DNA from: an uncultured Cohaesibacter sp.
GTDB lineage: Bacteria; Pseudomonadota; Alphaproteobacteria; Rhizobiales; Cohaesibacteraceae
NCBI RefSeq assembly: GCF_963667045.1
Contig: NZ_OY762934.1
Coordinates: 2,225,501-2,289,500, forward strand
Reading direction: 5' to 3'
DNA: 64,000 bases
In this document: piece after piece, positions 1 through 8,039 of the stretch
How positions within the stretch are numbered: the first letter of the stretch is position 1
Layout of the letters: each line of letters opens with the position of its first letter
Notes under the pieces: model-generated
The model's database searches: none
What the model was told of the DNA's origin: nothing
Seen by the model: only the letters and a program-made list of their open reading frames with translations
Made by a program: the position numbers and the translations under genes

Positions 1-1156
1 TCGAGAGCGGCACGAAGATGAAGCCCATGCCAAAGCCCTGAAGGGCACCGGTCACGATGATCAGCCAGGAATCCATCTGCAGGTTGAAGCCAGTCATCAT
101 CCAGAGCGACCAGGTCATCACCAGGGCCCCGAACACCATCATCACCCGCGCATCGACACGATGGCTAGCCCGCCCGACGATCATCATCGCCACCATTGAG
201 GCCAAACCGCGCGGGGCCATCAACTCGCCAGAAGACAGAACCGAATAGCCCAGGAAGTTCTGCAGCAGCGGCGGCAACAGGGCAAGACCGGAGAACAGCG
301 ACAGGCCGATGAGGAACATGACGACCGATGCAAGGGCAAAGTTCGAGTCCTTGAAGATCCGCAGGTCTACAAAGGGGTTCTTCGTGGTCAGCGAATGCAC
401 CAGATAGACCCACAGACCGGAGATCACCAGCCCCAGTTCGATCCAGGTCTCGACACTTTCAAACCAGTTGTTGTCCGAACCACGATCAAGCATCAACTGC
501 AGGGAGCCAACCCCAAGCGCCAGCATCGCAAAGCCGAAGAAGTCGAAATTGCGTTTGCGGACGTCCGAATTGGGCATGTAGATCATCAGCATGATGATGC
601 AGAGAATCCCGACAGGCACATTGACCAGAAACACCCAGCGCCAATTGACGCTCTCGGTGAGCCACCCCCCGAGCGTCGGTCCGATGATCGGCGCAACCAT
701 GATCCCCATGCCATAGATTGCCATGGCCTGGGCGAGGCGTTCCTTGGGGTTGATGTTGAGAATGACCGTCTGCGCCAGCGGCGCAATCATGGCACCACAC
801 AGCCCCTGCAGAATGCGGAAGGCCACCATTTCACCAAGGCTCGTCGCGATCCCGCACAGCGCCGAAGCCACGGTAAAGCCGGCCACCGCAAACAGAAACA
901 GCGGCTTCTGACCGACGCGATCGCTCAGCCAGCCTGTCAGAGGCGTGGCAATGGCCGAAGCGACGATATAGGAAGTCAGGACCCAGTTGATCTCATGCTG
1001 CGCAGCGCCCAATGACGCTGACATGTGCGGCAGCGCCACGTTGGCGATGGTCGTGTCCAGCACCTGCATGATCGTCGCCAGCATCAGGCCGAATGTCAGA
1101 AGACCTCGATGGGCAACAACGACTGCGGGTTGAGAATCTGAAATGGAATGTGCCAT
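1..1156 (-). CDS. emrB: DHA2-family MFS drug efflux permease (EmrB-like), partial
   Basis: Inner-membrane drug:proton antiporter of the 14-helix DHA2 (EmrB/QacA) family; only about 385 N-terminal residues lie in the window and the reading frame is open at the left edge. The N-terminus reads MAHSISDSQPAVV, followed by helix 1 with the family motif LDTTIANVALP, then WVLTSYIVASAIATPLTGWL and the motif-A loop LSDRVGQKPLF; RILQGLCGAMIAPLAQ and GPTLGGWL follow. The chosen ATG at 1156 has AGGAAA 5 bases upstream; an in-frame ATG 12 codons earlier has no ribosome site. It lies 58 bases after the HlyD-type adaptor gene and is presumably co-transcribed with it and marR. The family is certain; the substrate is not visible. 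Confidence 0.9.
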   Translation of the reverse strand, partial: MAHSISDSQPAVVVAHRGLLTFGLMLATIMQVLDTTIANVALPHMSASLGAAQHEINWVLTSYIVASAIATPLTGWLSDRVGQKPLFLFAVAGFTVASALCGIATSLGEMVAFRILQGLCGAMIAPLAQTVILNINPKERLAQAMAIYGMGIMVAPIIGPTLGGWLTESVNWRWVFLVNVPVGILCIIMLMIYMPNSDVRKRNFDFFGFAMLALGVGSLQLMLDRGSDNNWFESVETWIELGLVISGLWVYLVHSLTTKNPFVDLRIFKDSNFALASVVMFLIGLSLFSGLALLPPLLQNFLGYSVLSSGELMAPRGLASMVAMMIVGRASHRVDARVMMVFGALVMTWSLWMMTGFNLQMDSWLIIVTGALQGFGMGFIFVPLS

Positions 1157-1214
1157 GTGATGTTTCCTGCGGCGAGCCGGACGCATCAGGACGCGTCCGG
1201 TTCATCGGTTTGGC

Positions 1215-2384
1215 TCAATGTGCCAAGAGCTTGTCGAATGATGTCTGCCCCGTATCAACACTGACGACAGCGCTCAAACCGGAGCGCAATCTGCCTGACT
1301 GTTGTGTCTTGTCCAGTTCGATGCGCACGGGAACGCGCTGGACGACCTTGACCCAGTTGCCGGTGGCATTCTGTGCCGGGATCAGGGCGAATTCGGCACC
1401 GGTGCCTGCACTGATGCTGGATACCTTGCCATTGAAGTGGGCGCTCGGGTAGGCATCGAAGGTCACCTCTACCGGCATGCCGATCTCAATTCCTTCCAGC
1501 TGGGTTTCCTTGAAGTTTGCGTCCACCCAGGTGTTGTCCGCCTCGAACAGGCTGGCCATGGAGCTGCCTGCCGTGACGAACTGGCCGACATTCATGTTGT
1601 CAATCTTGGAGATGACGCCCGCACTCGGAGCCTTGATCGTGGTCTTGACCAGATTGCGCTCAGCCAGTTCCAGCTTGGCCATCTCGGTGCGGACAAGCGG
1701 ATGCTCGTCGGTCGGCATGGAAGGGTTGCCACCAAGGGCAGCGCGTGCATTTTCCACCTGCTGCTGGGCAGTCGTTACGGCATTCTTGGCGGACAGCAGT
1801 GACAGCTTCAGCTCATCAAGGGTAGAGTTGGACGTCACACCCTTTTCAGCCAGAATGGCCCGGCGATCATAAAGCTCCTGCTGCACCTGAAGGCTGTCCT
1901 GCGCCGAGGCAAGCGAGGCCTGCGCCGTGTGGAAGCTCACCTTGAGCTGCTCGACATCCAGCCGCGCCTTGCTCAGGTCGGCTTCGGCCTCGTCAACCGC
2001 GATCTGGAAGGGCTCAGGATCAAGCGTGAAAAGCGTATCGCCCGCCTTCACTTTCTGGTTCTCCGACACACTGACGGTCTGGATCCGCCCGGAAACGTCG
2101 GCAGAGATGGCAATCTTTGTCTGCTGCGCATAGGCGTTGTCGGTTTCCTCGAAGCGACCACCAGTCAGCCACACCCAGAGGCCACCCAACAGGATGAGCA
2201 GGGGTACGGAGACCATGACAAGCAGACGTCCCGTCCGCTTCTTGCGGGCCAGCTTTGGTCGTTCCTCTTTCAGGCCTTCCACCGCAGGAGCAGACTCCTT
2301 GACGCGATGTTTGTCCGCGGGATTGGACGCATCGCCTTCAACTTTAGTTGCGTTCTCAGCAACCACTGGGGTGCGCGCATTCAT
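1215..2384 (-). CDS. emrA: HlyD/EmrA-family membrane fusion protein
   Basis: Periplasmic adaptor (389 residues) linking an MFS pump to an outer-membrane channel. A basic cytoplasmic N-terminus (about residues 1-50, ending KLARKKRTGRLL) leads into one membrane helix (about 53-70), then the first biotinyl-lipoyl half (ISADVSGRIQTVSVSENQKV), a long coiled-coil hairpin (about 125-225), the second lipoyl half (APSAGVISKIDNMNVGQFV) and a beta-barrel. This is the EmrA architecture and normal length. Its start overlaps the marR stop by 4 bases (ATGA), so the two are translationally coupled, and the EmrB-like pump follows 58 bases downstream. The pump-adaptor pairing supports multidrug or fatty-acid efflux; no TolC gene is nearby. 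Confidence 0.92.
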   Translation of the reverse strand: MNARTPVVAENATKVEGDASNPADKHRVKESAPAVEGLKEERPKLARKKRTGRLLVMVSVPLLILLGGLWVWLTGGRFEETDNAYAQQTKIAISADVSGRIQTVSVSENQKVKAGDTLFTLDPEPFQIAVDEAEADLSKARLDVEQLKVSFHTAQASLASAQDSLQVQQELYDRRAILAEKGVTSNSTLDELKLSLLSAKNAVTTAQQQVENARAALGGNPSMPTDEHPLVRTEMAKLELAERNLVKTTIKAPSAGVISKIDNMNVGQFVTAGSSMASLFEADNTWVDANFKETQLEGIEIGMPVEVTFDAYPSAHFNGKVSSISAGTGAEFALIPAQNATGNWVKVVQRVPVRIELDKTQQSGRLRSGLSAVVSVDTGQTSFDKLLAH

Positions 2385-2845
2385 TCCTGTGTTTCCTTGT
2401 TCTCTTGAGACGCGTCCATCAGGCGGTCTCGAATATGCTTCAGGCTGCTGACCAGAATCTCCCGGTGTCCGGTCTCGAGGTCGTCGAGTATCTCGTCAAA
2501 CAGTTTCCGGCTAATGCTGCGGGCCGCCGTGAAATGCTCGCAGCCTTCAGGCAGAAGCGTCACCAGCTTGGCGCGACTATCGGAGGGGTCCTGAACCCGC
2601 TGAACAAGACCGCGCTTTTCCAGGCGATCCAATATGCCGCTGATCGTCATCGGATCGCTGTCAACGGCGGCAGCCAGCGTGGCTTGGGAGAGGCCATCGG
2701 GATGGCAGAAGAGATAGCCAATGACGCGGGCCTGCTGCAAGGTCAGGCCGATGTTCTTTGATCGCTCTTCATATCGTTTGCGGAATTGGCGAGACACGTC
2801 AAACAGCAGATAGCCCACGTGTTCTTCAGCCTCCTTCTTGTCCAT
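2381..2845 (-). CDS. MarR-family transcriptional regulator
   Basis: Winged-helix repressor of 154 residues, the usual MarR size. The DNA-binding region runs from about residue 35 to 100: LTLQQARVIGYLFCHPDGLS, then the recognition helix TLAAAVDSDPMTISGILDRL and the wing KRGLVQRVQDPSDSRAKLV, which carries the D-x-R signature. It is the first gene of a three-gene operon with emrA and emrB, so it most likely represses its own efflux operon and is released by a small aromatic ligand, as EmrR/MprA does. An AT-rich promoter with repeated AGTGTG lies directly upstream. Ligand not inferable. Confidence 0.92.
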   Translation of the reverse strand: MDKKEAEEHVGYLLFDVSRQFRKRYEERSKNIGLTLQQARVIGYLFCHPDGLSQATLAAAVDSDPMTISGILDRLEKRGLVQRVQDPSDSRAKLVTLLPEGCEHFTAARSISRKLFDEILDDLETGHREILVSSLKHIRDRLMDASQENKETQE

Positions 2846-3358
2846 GACGGCCTGGTACTCCCAGATAGTAAGTGTGTTATATTATAGTGTGCATATATGA
2901 TGTCCTTCGCGTGATTGTCAATGTCAGTCCCTCACTCTTCTTGCATGGCTCCCGTGCACACCACCGACTCAAACGCCTTCTCAGGCAAGCACCCCAGATC
3001 CAATTGCGCCGCAATCTCCCTGCAACTTTCAGGATCAATTTGCCATGTGTGGATTTGGCCCTGAAACGTTTCGACCTCAGACCTCCTTGTTTTAGGTATA
3101 CATTTTGAGTCAACAATTTCACTATTGAATACATTAATATTGATATTTCGGCTTTTGTGAGTTACTAAATTACAAATATACTATTTTAGTATACTTTAAA
3201 CGTAAACTGTCGCTGCGCTATCCAGGCAGGTCGGAGGAGACTTGCCACCAGCCGACAGTACTTCCCTGCGGTCCGGTTTCTGTGCCAGCGGAAACCCGCT
3301 TTCCCGTTGGCACAAAAATTCGGACTCCCGAGAGTTCTCGAAACAAGGAGGATAGAGA
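2846..3358. other. Intergenic region between marR and the amidohydrolase gene
   Basis: This 513-base gap has no convincing gene. It holds the marR promoter at its left end. From 3090 to 3200 it becomes AT-rich and carries two GTATAC palindromes (3096-3101 and 3189-3194, the second extended to AGTATACT), possible binding sites for a regulator of the amidohydrolase gene. The ribosome site AAGGAGGATAGAGA lies just before that gene. Confidence 0.5.
2892..2921 (-). promoter_or_regulatory. Probable promoter/operator of the marR-emrAB operon
   Basis: On the minus strand TTGACA (2916-2921) is followed after 18 bases by TATATG (2892-2897), and a second -10-like TATAAT lies just downstream (about 2880-2885). 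On the plus strand two AGTGTG copies 15 bases apart flank the TATAAT region. AT-rich repeated sequence overlapping a promoter is what a MarR autorepressor would bind; binding is inferred. Confidence 0.45.
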
Positions 3359-4324
3359 ATGATCAACAGACGCCAATTTGCCATTACAGCAGCCAGCCTC
3401 GGGCTCGGTGCCGCCTTCCTGACAAGGGGTGCGGAGGCCAAGCCATCCCAGCCTTCGACCAAGCTTGCATTCGACATGCCAAAGGGGGCCTGCGATTGCC
3501 ACGTCCATATTCATGGACCGCAGACAGCCTTCCCGATGTTTGAAAAGCGCTCCTACACCCCGGAAGAAGCCTCACCGGACGAGCTGGAAGCCATGATGAA
3601 GGCTCTCGGTCTTGACCGGGTGGTCATTGTGACCCCCAGTGTCTACGGAGCCAACAATGCAGCGACCATGTTCGGCATGATGCATTTCGGCCGGTCTGCC
3701 CGTGGCGTCGCCGTCATCGATAGCGAGACGACCAAACGCGAGCTGACGGAAATGGATGCCATGGGCATCCGCGGTGTCCGCCTCAACCTGTCGGTTGGCG
3801 GTGTCAACGATCCGGACCGTGCGAAGGCCATGATCGAAACCGCCCTTGGCCAGATCGCGGATCTGGACTGGCATTTGCAGCTCAACACCAACCCGACCAT
3901 GATTGAAGCGCTACATGGCTATCTTGGAACGCTCCCAAAGATGGTGGTGTTCGACCACTATGGCGGCGCACAACCCGATGGCAAAAGCGAACCGGCAGGC
4001 TTCGGCGCGATGGTCGATCTGGTGGCAAAGGGCAACGCCTATGTCAAGATTTCCATCAAGGGCGGGCACAGAGACAATCTTTCCGTCTTCGATCCTCTGG
4101 CCGAGAAACTGATTGCTGCCAATTCGGACCACATTCTTTGGGGATCGAACTGGCCGCACCCCAATGCCAAGGCTCCCGCTGGTGGCACGGCGCATGATCT
4201 CACCCCGTTGTTCGATGTCGATGACGGGCGCGTGTTCAACCAGTTGAAGGTCTGGGCCGCCGATCCGGCCTTGCGCCAGAAGATTCTCGTCGACAACCCG
4301 GCAAAGCTTTACAGATTTGCCTGA
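3359..4324 (+). CDS. Tat-exported amidohydrolase family protein (PDC lactonase-like)
   Basis: Amidohydrolase-2 (TIM-barrel) protein of 321 residues. The N-terminus MINRRQFAITAASLGLGAAF is a twin-arginine signal, cleaved probably after GAEA (about residue 27), so the enzyme acts in the periplasm after folding. The mature part begins with the metal-site motif CDCHVHIHG (about 42-50) and continues with MKALGLDRVVIVTPS, GVRLNLSVGG, VVFDHYGG and LWGSNWPHP (about 262-270), all typical of the 2-pyrone-4,6-dicarboxylate lactonase / 4-sulfomuconolactonase group. A lactone hydrolase role fits the family, but the substrate is unknown and no aromatic ring-cleavage genes are adjacent. A strong AAGGAGG precedes the ATG. 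It is monocistronic. Confidence 0.85.
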   Translation: MINRRQFAITAASLGLGAAFLTRGAEAKPSQPSTKLAFDMPKGACDCHVHIHGPQTAFPMFEKRSYTPEEASPDELEAMMKALGLDRVVIVTPSVYGANNAATMFGMMHFGRSARGVAVIDSETTKRELTEMDAMGIRGVRLNLSVGGVNDPDRAKAMIETALGQIADLDWHLQLNTNPTMIEALHGYLGTLPKMVVFDHYGGAQPDGKSEPAGFGAMVDLVAKGNAYVKISIKGGHRDNLSVFDPLAEKLIAANSDHILWGSNWPHPNAKAPAGGTAHDLTPLFDVDDGRVFNQLKVWAADPALRQKILVDNPAKLYRFA

Positions 4325-5047
4325 GCAACCTCCCGAAAGGCCGGTCTCTTCCGTCAGGAAGGGGCTGGTCTGCCGGGCGCTGGCCGGGAAGACAGGGCTC
4401 CTCATCCGGCCTCCCCTCGCCTATCACTGAAAAGACCCCATTCTCCGACTGGAAAAGGGTGCCTTGAAGGATAGAGGGCAGTTTTCTACTTGCGCGGAAT
4501 GCCGGTCGGGCACGACTGCCTTTTGAGCGCGGCGCTACGGTAGGCGGCGTTCGGGGCACCATTTTTTTGATCGTTGCCCCACCGGTCGACTATCTCGAAG
4601 AAGAAGCCATCACCATAGTAATTCCCGGACATCGGCAAAGGCTCGAAACCGCGTTCTTTCAATCGAGCCGCTGTTGCCAGAAGATCCGCAGAGCCAAAGG
4701 CCAGATTCAGCACCTAGCCGCCAACGCCGTGCCGGCCTCGGGCGGCCATTGAACGGCAGAAGCTGGGCGGAACAGCCGCATTTCAGCGAAAATGTCTCTC
4801 TCAATCGAACATTGTCAATACGGCAGAATGGATCAATTCCGGCGATCACGGCAAGGCCATGTTCCGGCCTGTTTGCCAAGGCTTTGGCATTTGTGGAAAA
4901 GTCCGTATGATAGGCTCTCATAAATTCGTTTGGCGCTTGCAATTTTGAGTATCCAAACCACCTTTGCAGGTATATATGACCCTTCGCCCCCTGCCTTGAG
5001 GCATGCTTGCGCGGGCTCCTTTTCAACCGTCTTTGAGAGGGCATTCC
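4325..5047. other. Gene-poor gap containing a decayed gene
   Basis: About 720 bases without an intact gene. The middle (4486-4713, possibly to about 4770) holds the eroded 3' end of a QuiC-like gene on the minus strand. I see nothing coding in 4325-4485. The stretch 4780-5040 has only short unrelated frames and presumably contains the promoter of the next gene. Confidence 0.5.
4486..4713 (-). pseudogene. Remnant of a QuiC-type 3-dehydroshikimate dehydratase, C-terminal domain
   Basis: The minus strand encodes a 75-residue tail resembling the C-terminal HPPD-like domain of bacterial 3-dehydroshikimate dehydratases. It has LNLAFGSADLLATAARLKE, then LPMSGNYYGD, then FFFEIVDRWGNDQKNGAPNA and RSAALKRQ. 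Family members have a longer stretch between NYY and the FFFEIV strand, so an internal deletion is apparent. Immediately upstream in frame is a TAG (4714-4716), and the in-frame codons before it read GRHGVGG, as if the domain once continued. The rest of the roughly 600-residue protein is absent. The family assignment is from memory of conserved motifs. Confidence 0.6.
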
Positions 5048-6994
5048 ATGGCATCTCATTCCCTTACCCAGATCCTCATTCGCCCTGCGAACATGGATGA
5101 TCTGCAACAGCTTGTTGCCCTTGAAGAACGGTGTTTTTCAACGGACATCATCAACCGCCGCTCCTTCTCCTCCTTCATCAAGACGGATACGGCACGGCTG
5201 ATCGTCGCCGTGGACGAAGAGGCCAACCTGCTGGGTTATGCCTTGATCCTGATGCGCCAGAGCACCTCCGTTGCGCGGCTCTATTCGATTGCCGTCGAGC
5301 CAGATGCGCGAGGGCGCGGGGTCGGCTCGCAGCTGCTGGGTGGCTCGGAGGCGATTGCCAAAGAACTGCAATGCGACCGCCTCTCGCTGGAAGTACGGGC
5401 TGACAACAGCAAGGCCATCAGCCTTTATCAGCGCTATGGTTTCGTGCCGGAAGAGGCCCTGCCGGGCTACTATGAGGACGGCGCTGATGGCCTTCGCCTC
5501 GTGCGCATTCTCGACCATCTGCCGCAGGGCTCCAAGCCGGCGAACCGCACCCGCCTGCCGATCATTCTGGTTGATCGCCTCGCCGACCTGGAAACACCGC
5601 CGAGTGGCTCGCTGGTGATGACGGTTCGCCAGTATCTTGCCCTCGAACACGGGGTTCCCGGACGCCGCGTCATCAACCTGTCGCGCTCCTACGAGCCACT
5701 GTCGCTTGGCTATTATTGCAGCCTGCTGGCTGATGCACGCAAGGAACGGAGTCTCCCTGAAGCGGACGCCCTGCTCGACATCAACTGGAAGCGCATCCAC
5801 CGACAGGCACTGCTGCGCCTTGATCACATGCTCGACAGCATGCAGGACAAGAGCTTTCCCACTGCCATCGATGTCTATTTCGGGCGCACTGCCGACCGGC
5901 GGTTCCGCGAGGTCGGCAAGAAGGCCTTTGATCTGTTCCGCTGCCCGATCATCCGCATCAACCTGCAGGCCGAGCCGAAATTCAAGATCAGGGAAATCGA
6001 AGCGGTTGCCATTCACAAGCTGACCGAGGAGGAACAGCCGCGCTTCCATGCCGCCCTCAAGGCCTTTCTAAAGGGCAGCCTGCCCAAGCCTTCGATCAAG
6101 AAACTGCCTTCTGCCGTTGTCGCCATTCTGGCCAACCCGGAGGAGGAAAGCCCCCCGAGCGATGCCAAGGCACTGGAAGCCTTCGCCGCCGCAGCCGAGA
6201 AGGTGGACGCACGGGCCGAGTTCATCACGGCGAAGGATTTCGGACGTCTGCTGGAGTTTGACGCCCTGTTCATTCGCGAAACGACGGCGCTTAACCACCA
6301 CACCTACCGCTTTGCCAAACGGGCCCAGCGCGAAGGCATGCCGGTGATTGACGATCCGCATTCGATCCTGTGCTGCACCAACAAGATCTATCTGGCCGAG
6401 TTGCTCAAGTCGAACAGGATCCTGACGCCGCAAACCACGATCTTTGACAAGCCTCGGCTCAAGGAGCTGGCTGCCTCGTTCGAATTCCCCGGCATCCTGA
6501 AGATCCCGGATGGCTGCTTCTCGAAAGGGGTGCACAAGGTTTCCAACCGCGAAGAACTCAACGAGCTCAGCAAGTCGCTGTTCCGCAAGACGGACCTGTT
6601 GATGATTCAGGAATTCATGCCGACCGACTTTGACTGGCGCATTGGCGTGCTCGATGGCGAGGCGCTCTATGCCTGCAAATATTACATGGTCAGCGGCAAC
6701 TGGAAAATCTACGAATATGAAAACGACGGCTCGATCCAGTCCGGCGATTCAGAAACCATGCCGATTTCCGCCGTGCCGCCCGAGGTGGTCGAAACGGCCG
6801 TCCGCGGCACCCGCCTCATCGGCAATGGCTTCTACGGCGTGGATATCAAGGAGACGCCGAAAGGGCCATGCATCATCGAAATCAACGACAACCCGAGCGT
6901 TGACTACGGCATTGAGGATGATGTGCTGGGGGCCGACCTCTATCAGCGTCTGATGGCCGTTCTGGTAAGCCGCATCGGTCAAGCCAGCAAGTAG
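5048..6994 (+). CDS. GNAT acetyltransferase fused to RimK-like ATP-grasp ligase
   Basis: A three-part fusion of 648 residues. Residues about 8-155 are a GNAT N-acetyltransferase (acetyl-CoA loop DARGRGVGSQLL; NSKAISLYQRYGF). Residues about 170-350 match the RLAN domain that precedes some ATP-grasp ligases. Residues about 395-645 are a RimK-like ATP-grasp (FPGILKIPDGCFSKGVHKV nucleotide loop, LLMIQEFMPTDFDWRIGVLD, metal ligands in IEINDNPSVDYGIEDD). The family couples an amino acid or peptide to a carboxylate with ATP, and the GNAT part may cap an amine. ATG 5048 is preferred because GAGAGG stands 7 bases upstream; the frame could begin at 5003. It stands alone, so the product is unknown. Confidence 0.85.
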   Translation: MASHSLTQILIRPANMDDLQQLVALEERCFSTDIINRRSFSSFIKTDTARLIVAVDEEANLLGYALILMRQSTSVARLYSIAVEPDARGRGVGSQLLGGSEAIAKELQCDRLSLEVRADNSKAISLYQRYGFVPEEALPGYYEDGADGLRLVRILDHLPQGSKPANRTRLPIILVDRLADLETPPSGSLVMTVRQYLALEHGVPGRRVINLSRSYEPLSLGYYCSLLADARKERSLPEADALLDINWKRIHRQALLRLDHMLDSMQDKSFPTAIDVYFGRTADRRFREVGKKAFDLFRCPIIRINLQAEPKFKIREIEAVAIHKLTEEEQPRFHAALKAFLKGSLPKPSIKKLPSAVVAILANPEEESPPSDAKALEAFAAAAEKVDARAEFITAKDFGRLLEFDALFIRETTALNHHTYRFAKRAQREGMPVIDDPHSILCCTNKIYLAELLKSNRILTPQTTIFDKPRLKELAASFEFPGILKIPDGCFSKGVHKVSNREELNELSKSLFRKTDLLMIQEFMPTDFDWRIGVLDGEALYACKYYMVSGNWKIYEYENDGSIQSGDSETMPISAVPPEVVETAVRGTRLIGNGFYGVDIKETPKGPCIIEINDNPSVDYGIEDDVLGADLYQRLMAVLVSRIGQASK

Positions 6995-7044
6995 TCGTTG
7001 AGGCTGGTCCATATGGCCACGGTGACCAGATGGGACCAGCCCTT

Positions 7045-7070
7045 GGGCTCCGAAGTCTCCTCCGGAGCCC
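7045..7070. terminator. Hairpin between convergent genes
   Basis: GGGCTCCG (7045-7052) pairs with CGGAGCCC (7063-7070) around a 10-base loop. It lies between the convergent ends of the ATP-grasp gene and the DapA-family gene, so it could end transcription from both sides, although no long T run follows. Confidence 0.5.
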
Positions 7071-7088
7071 CAATGACTTTCAGCCAAG

Positions 7089-8039
7089 TCAGAAGATCTG
7101 ATATTTCTCGATCAACGCCGAGAGGCGCTTTTCCTCTTCATCGGTCGGTCTGGGGCTCGGCTGTCTGCCGGTGCCGACACTGTTGTCCATGAGATATAGC
7201 AATTGCTTGATCCGAATGGGCAGATTGCCCAGAGACGACAGATCCCCATGGAGTTCCCCCAACAGCGCCTGCCATTTGGCCGCTTCCCGGTTGCTGGCGT
7301 TGGCAAACATCAGGCACAGGGTATTCAGCGTCCGGGGCAATATGTTGCCAAGATCCGACATACAGCCTGCAGCACCATGCAACAGTGCGTCCAGGATCAG
7401 GGTGTCATTGCCAGCATAGAGCGCAAAGTCACGGCTGCTGCGGACAAAGGCGAGATAGGCCAGCATCCGGTCCCGGTCCGCGCCGTTGTCCTTGATACCG
7501 ACGATATTGTCGTGCGCCGAGAGCGTGCGGACAACGTTGAGCGATAGCGCCCGCATGGTGATCGCCGGTGCGTTGTAGAGACAGATCGGCACCGACAGGC
7601 TGTCGGCGACCTTGCTGTAATGCAGGATGACGTCCTCATCGGGGCAATCGACAAAATAGGGAGCCAAAACCGTCATGCCGTCAACGCCGAGTTCGGCAAT
7701 GTCCCGCCCGACCAGGATCGCCTGATAGGTGGAGGGCATGCCGATGTTGGCCCAGACTTCCACCCGCCCGTCAGCTTCCTCGACGACCTCCGCGCACAGG
7801 CGCACCTTTTCGGCATGGGTCAGACAGGTGAAATCCCCCAGCGTATCACTCACCAGAATATTGTTGCCGAAACTGATCTGGCGGCGCACCTGATTGCGCA
7901 CGGCGGAATAGTTGATCGTATCATCCCGATTGAAGCAGGTGACGATGGAAACAAAGGGCGTCAACTGCCTTGATCCGCGGTTGGTTTCCTCAGTGCAGTC
8001 GGTCGCCTTGACAGCGATGTGTGAGAGCTCTTCCATCAT
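7089..8039 (-). CDS. DapA/NanA-family Schiff-base lyase or synthase
   Basis: Class I aldolase-fold enzyme of 316 residues in the dihydrodipicolinate synthase / N-acetylneuraminate lyase family. The catalytic pair is visible: Tyr155 in PICLYNAPAIT and the Schiff-base Lys183 in NIVGIKDNGAD. The carboxylate loop is SDTLGDF (about 64-70) rather than the GTTGE of true DapA, so a catabolic keto-acid aldolase or dehydratase is more likely than lysine synthesis. Its start overlaps the kinase stop by 4 bases (ATGA). It is the last gene of the sigma-54 operon and probably splits or dehydrates the sugar acid delivered by the upstream genes. Substrate unknown. Confidence 0.85.
   Translation of the reverse strand: MMEELSHIAVKATDCTEETNRGSRQLTPFVSIVTCFNRDDTINYSAVRNQVRRQISFGNNILVSDTLGDFTCLTHAEKVRLCAEVVEEADGRVEVWANIGMPSTYQAILVGRDIAELGVDGMTVLAPYFVDCPDEDVILHYSKVADSLSVPICLYNAPAITMRALSLNVVRTLSAHDNIVGIKDNGADRDRMLAYLAFVRSSRDFALYAGNDTLILDALLHGAAGCMSDLGNILPRTLNTLCLMFANASNREAAKWQALLGELHGDLSSLGNLPIRIKQLLYLMDNSVGTGRQPSPRPTDEEEKRLSALIEKYQIF

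Noticed and set aside
395-1015. Open frame of 206 codons on the plus strand
   Set aside because: It lies antisense inside the EmrB-like gene; its His/Arg/Gln-rich composition is typical of a shadow frame, while the minus strand has clear MFS motifs.
4610-5107. 165-codon minus-strand frame as a possible gene
   Set aside because: It overlaps the QuiC relic in another frame and shows no recognisable motif; most likely fortuitous.
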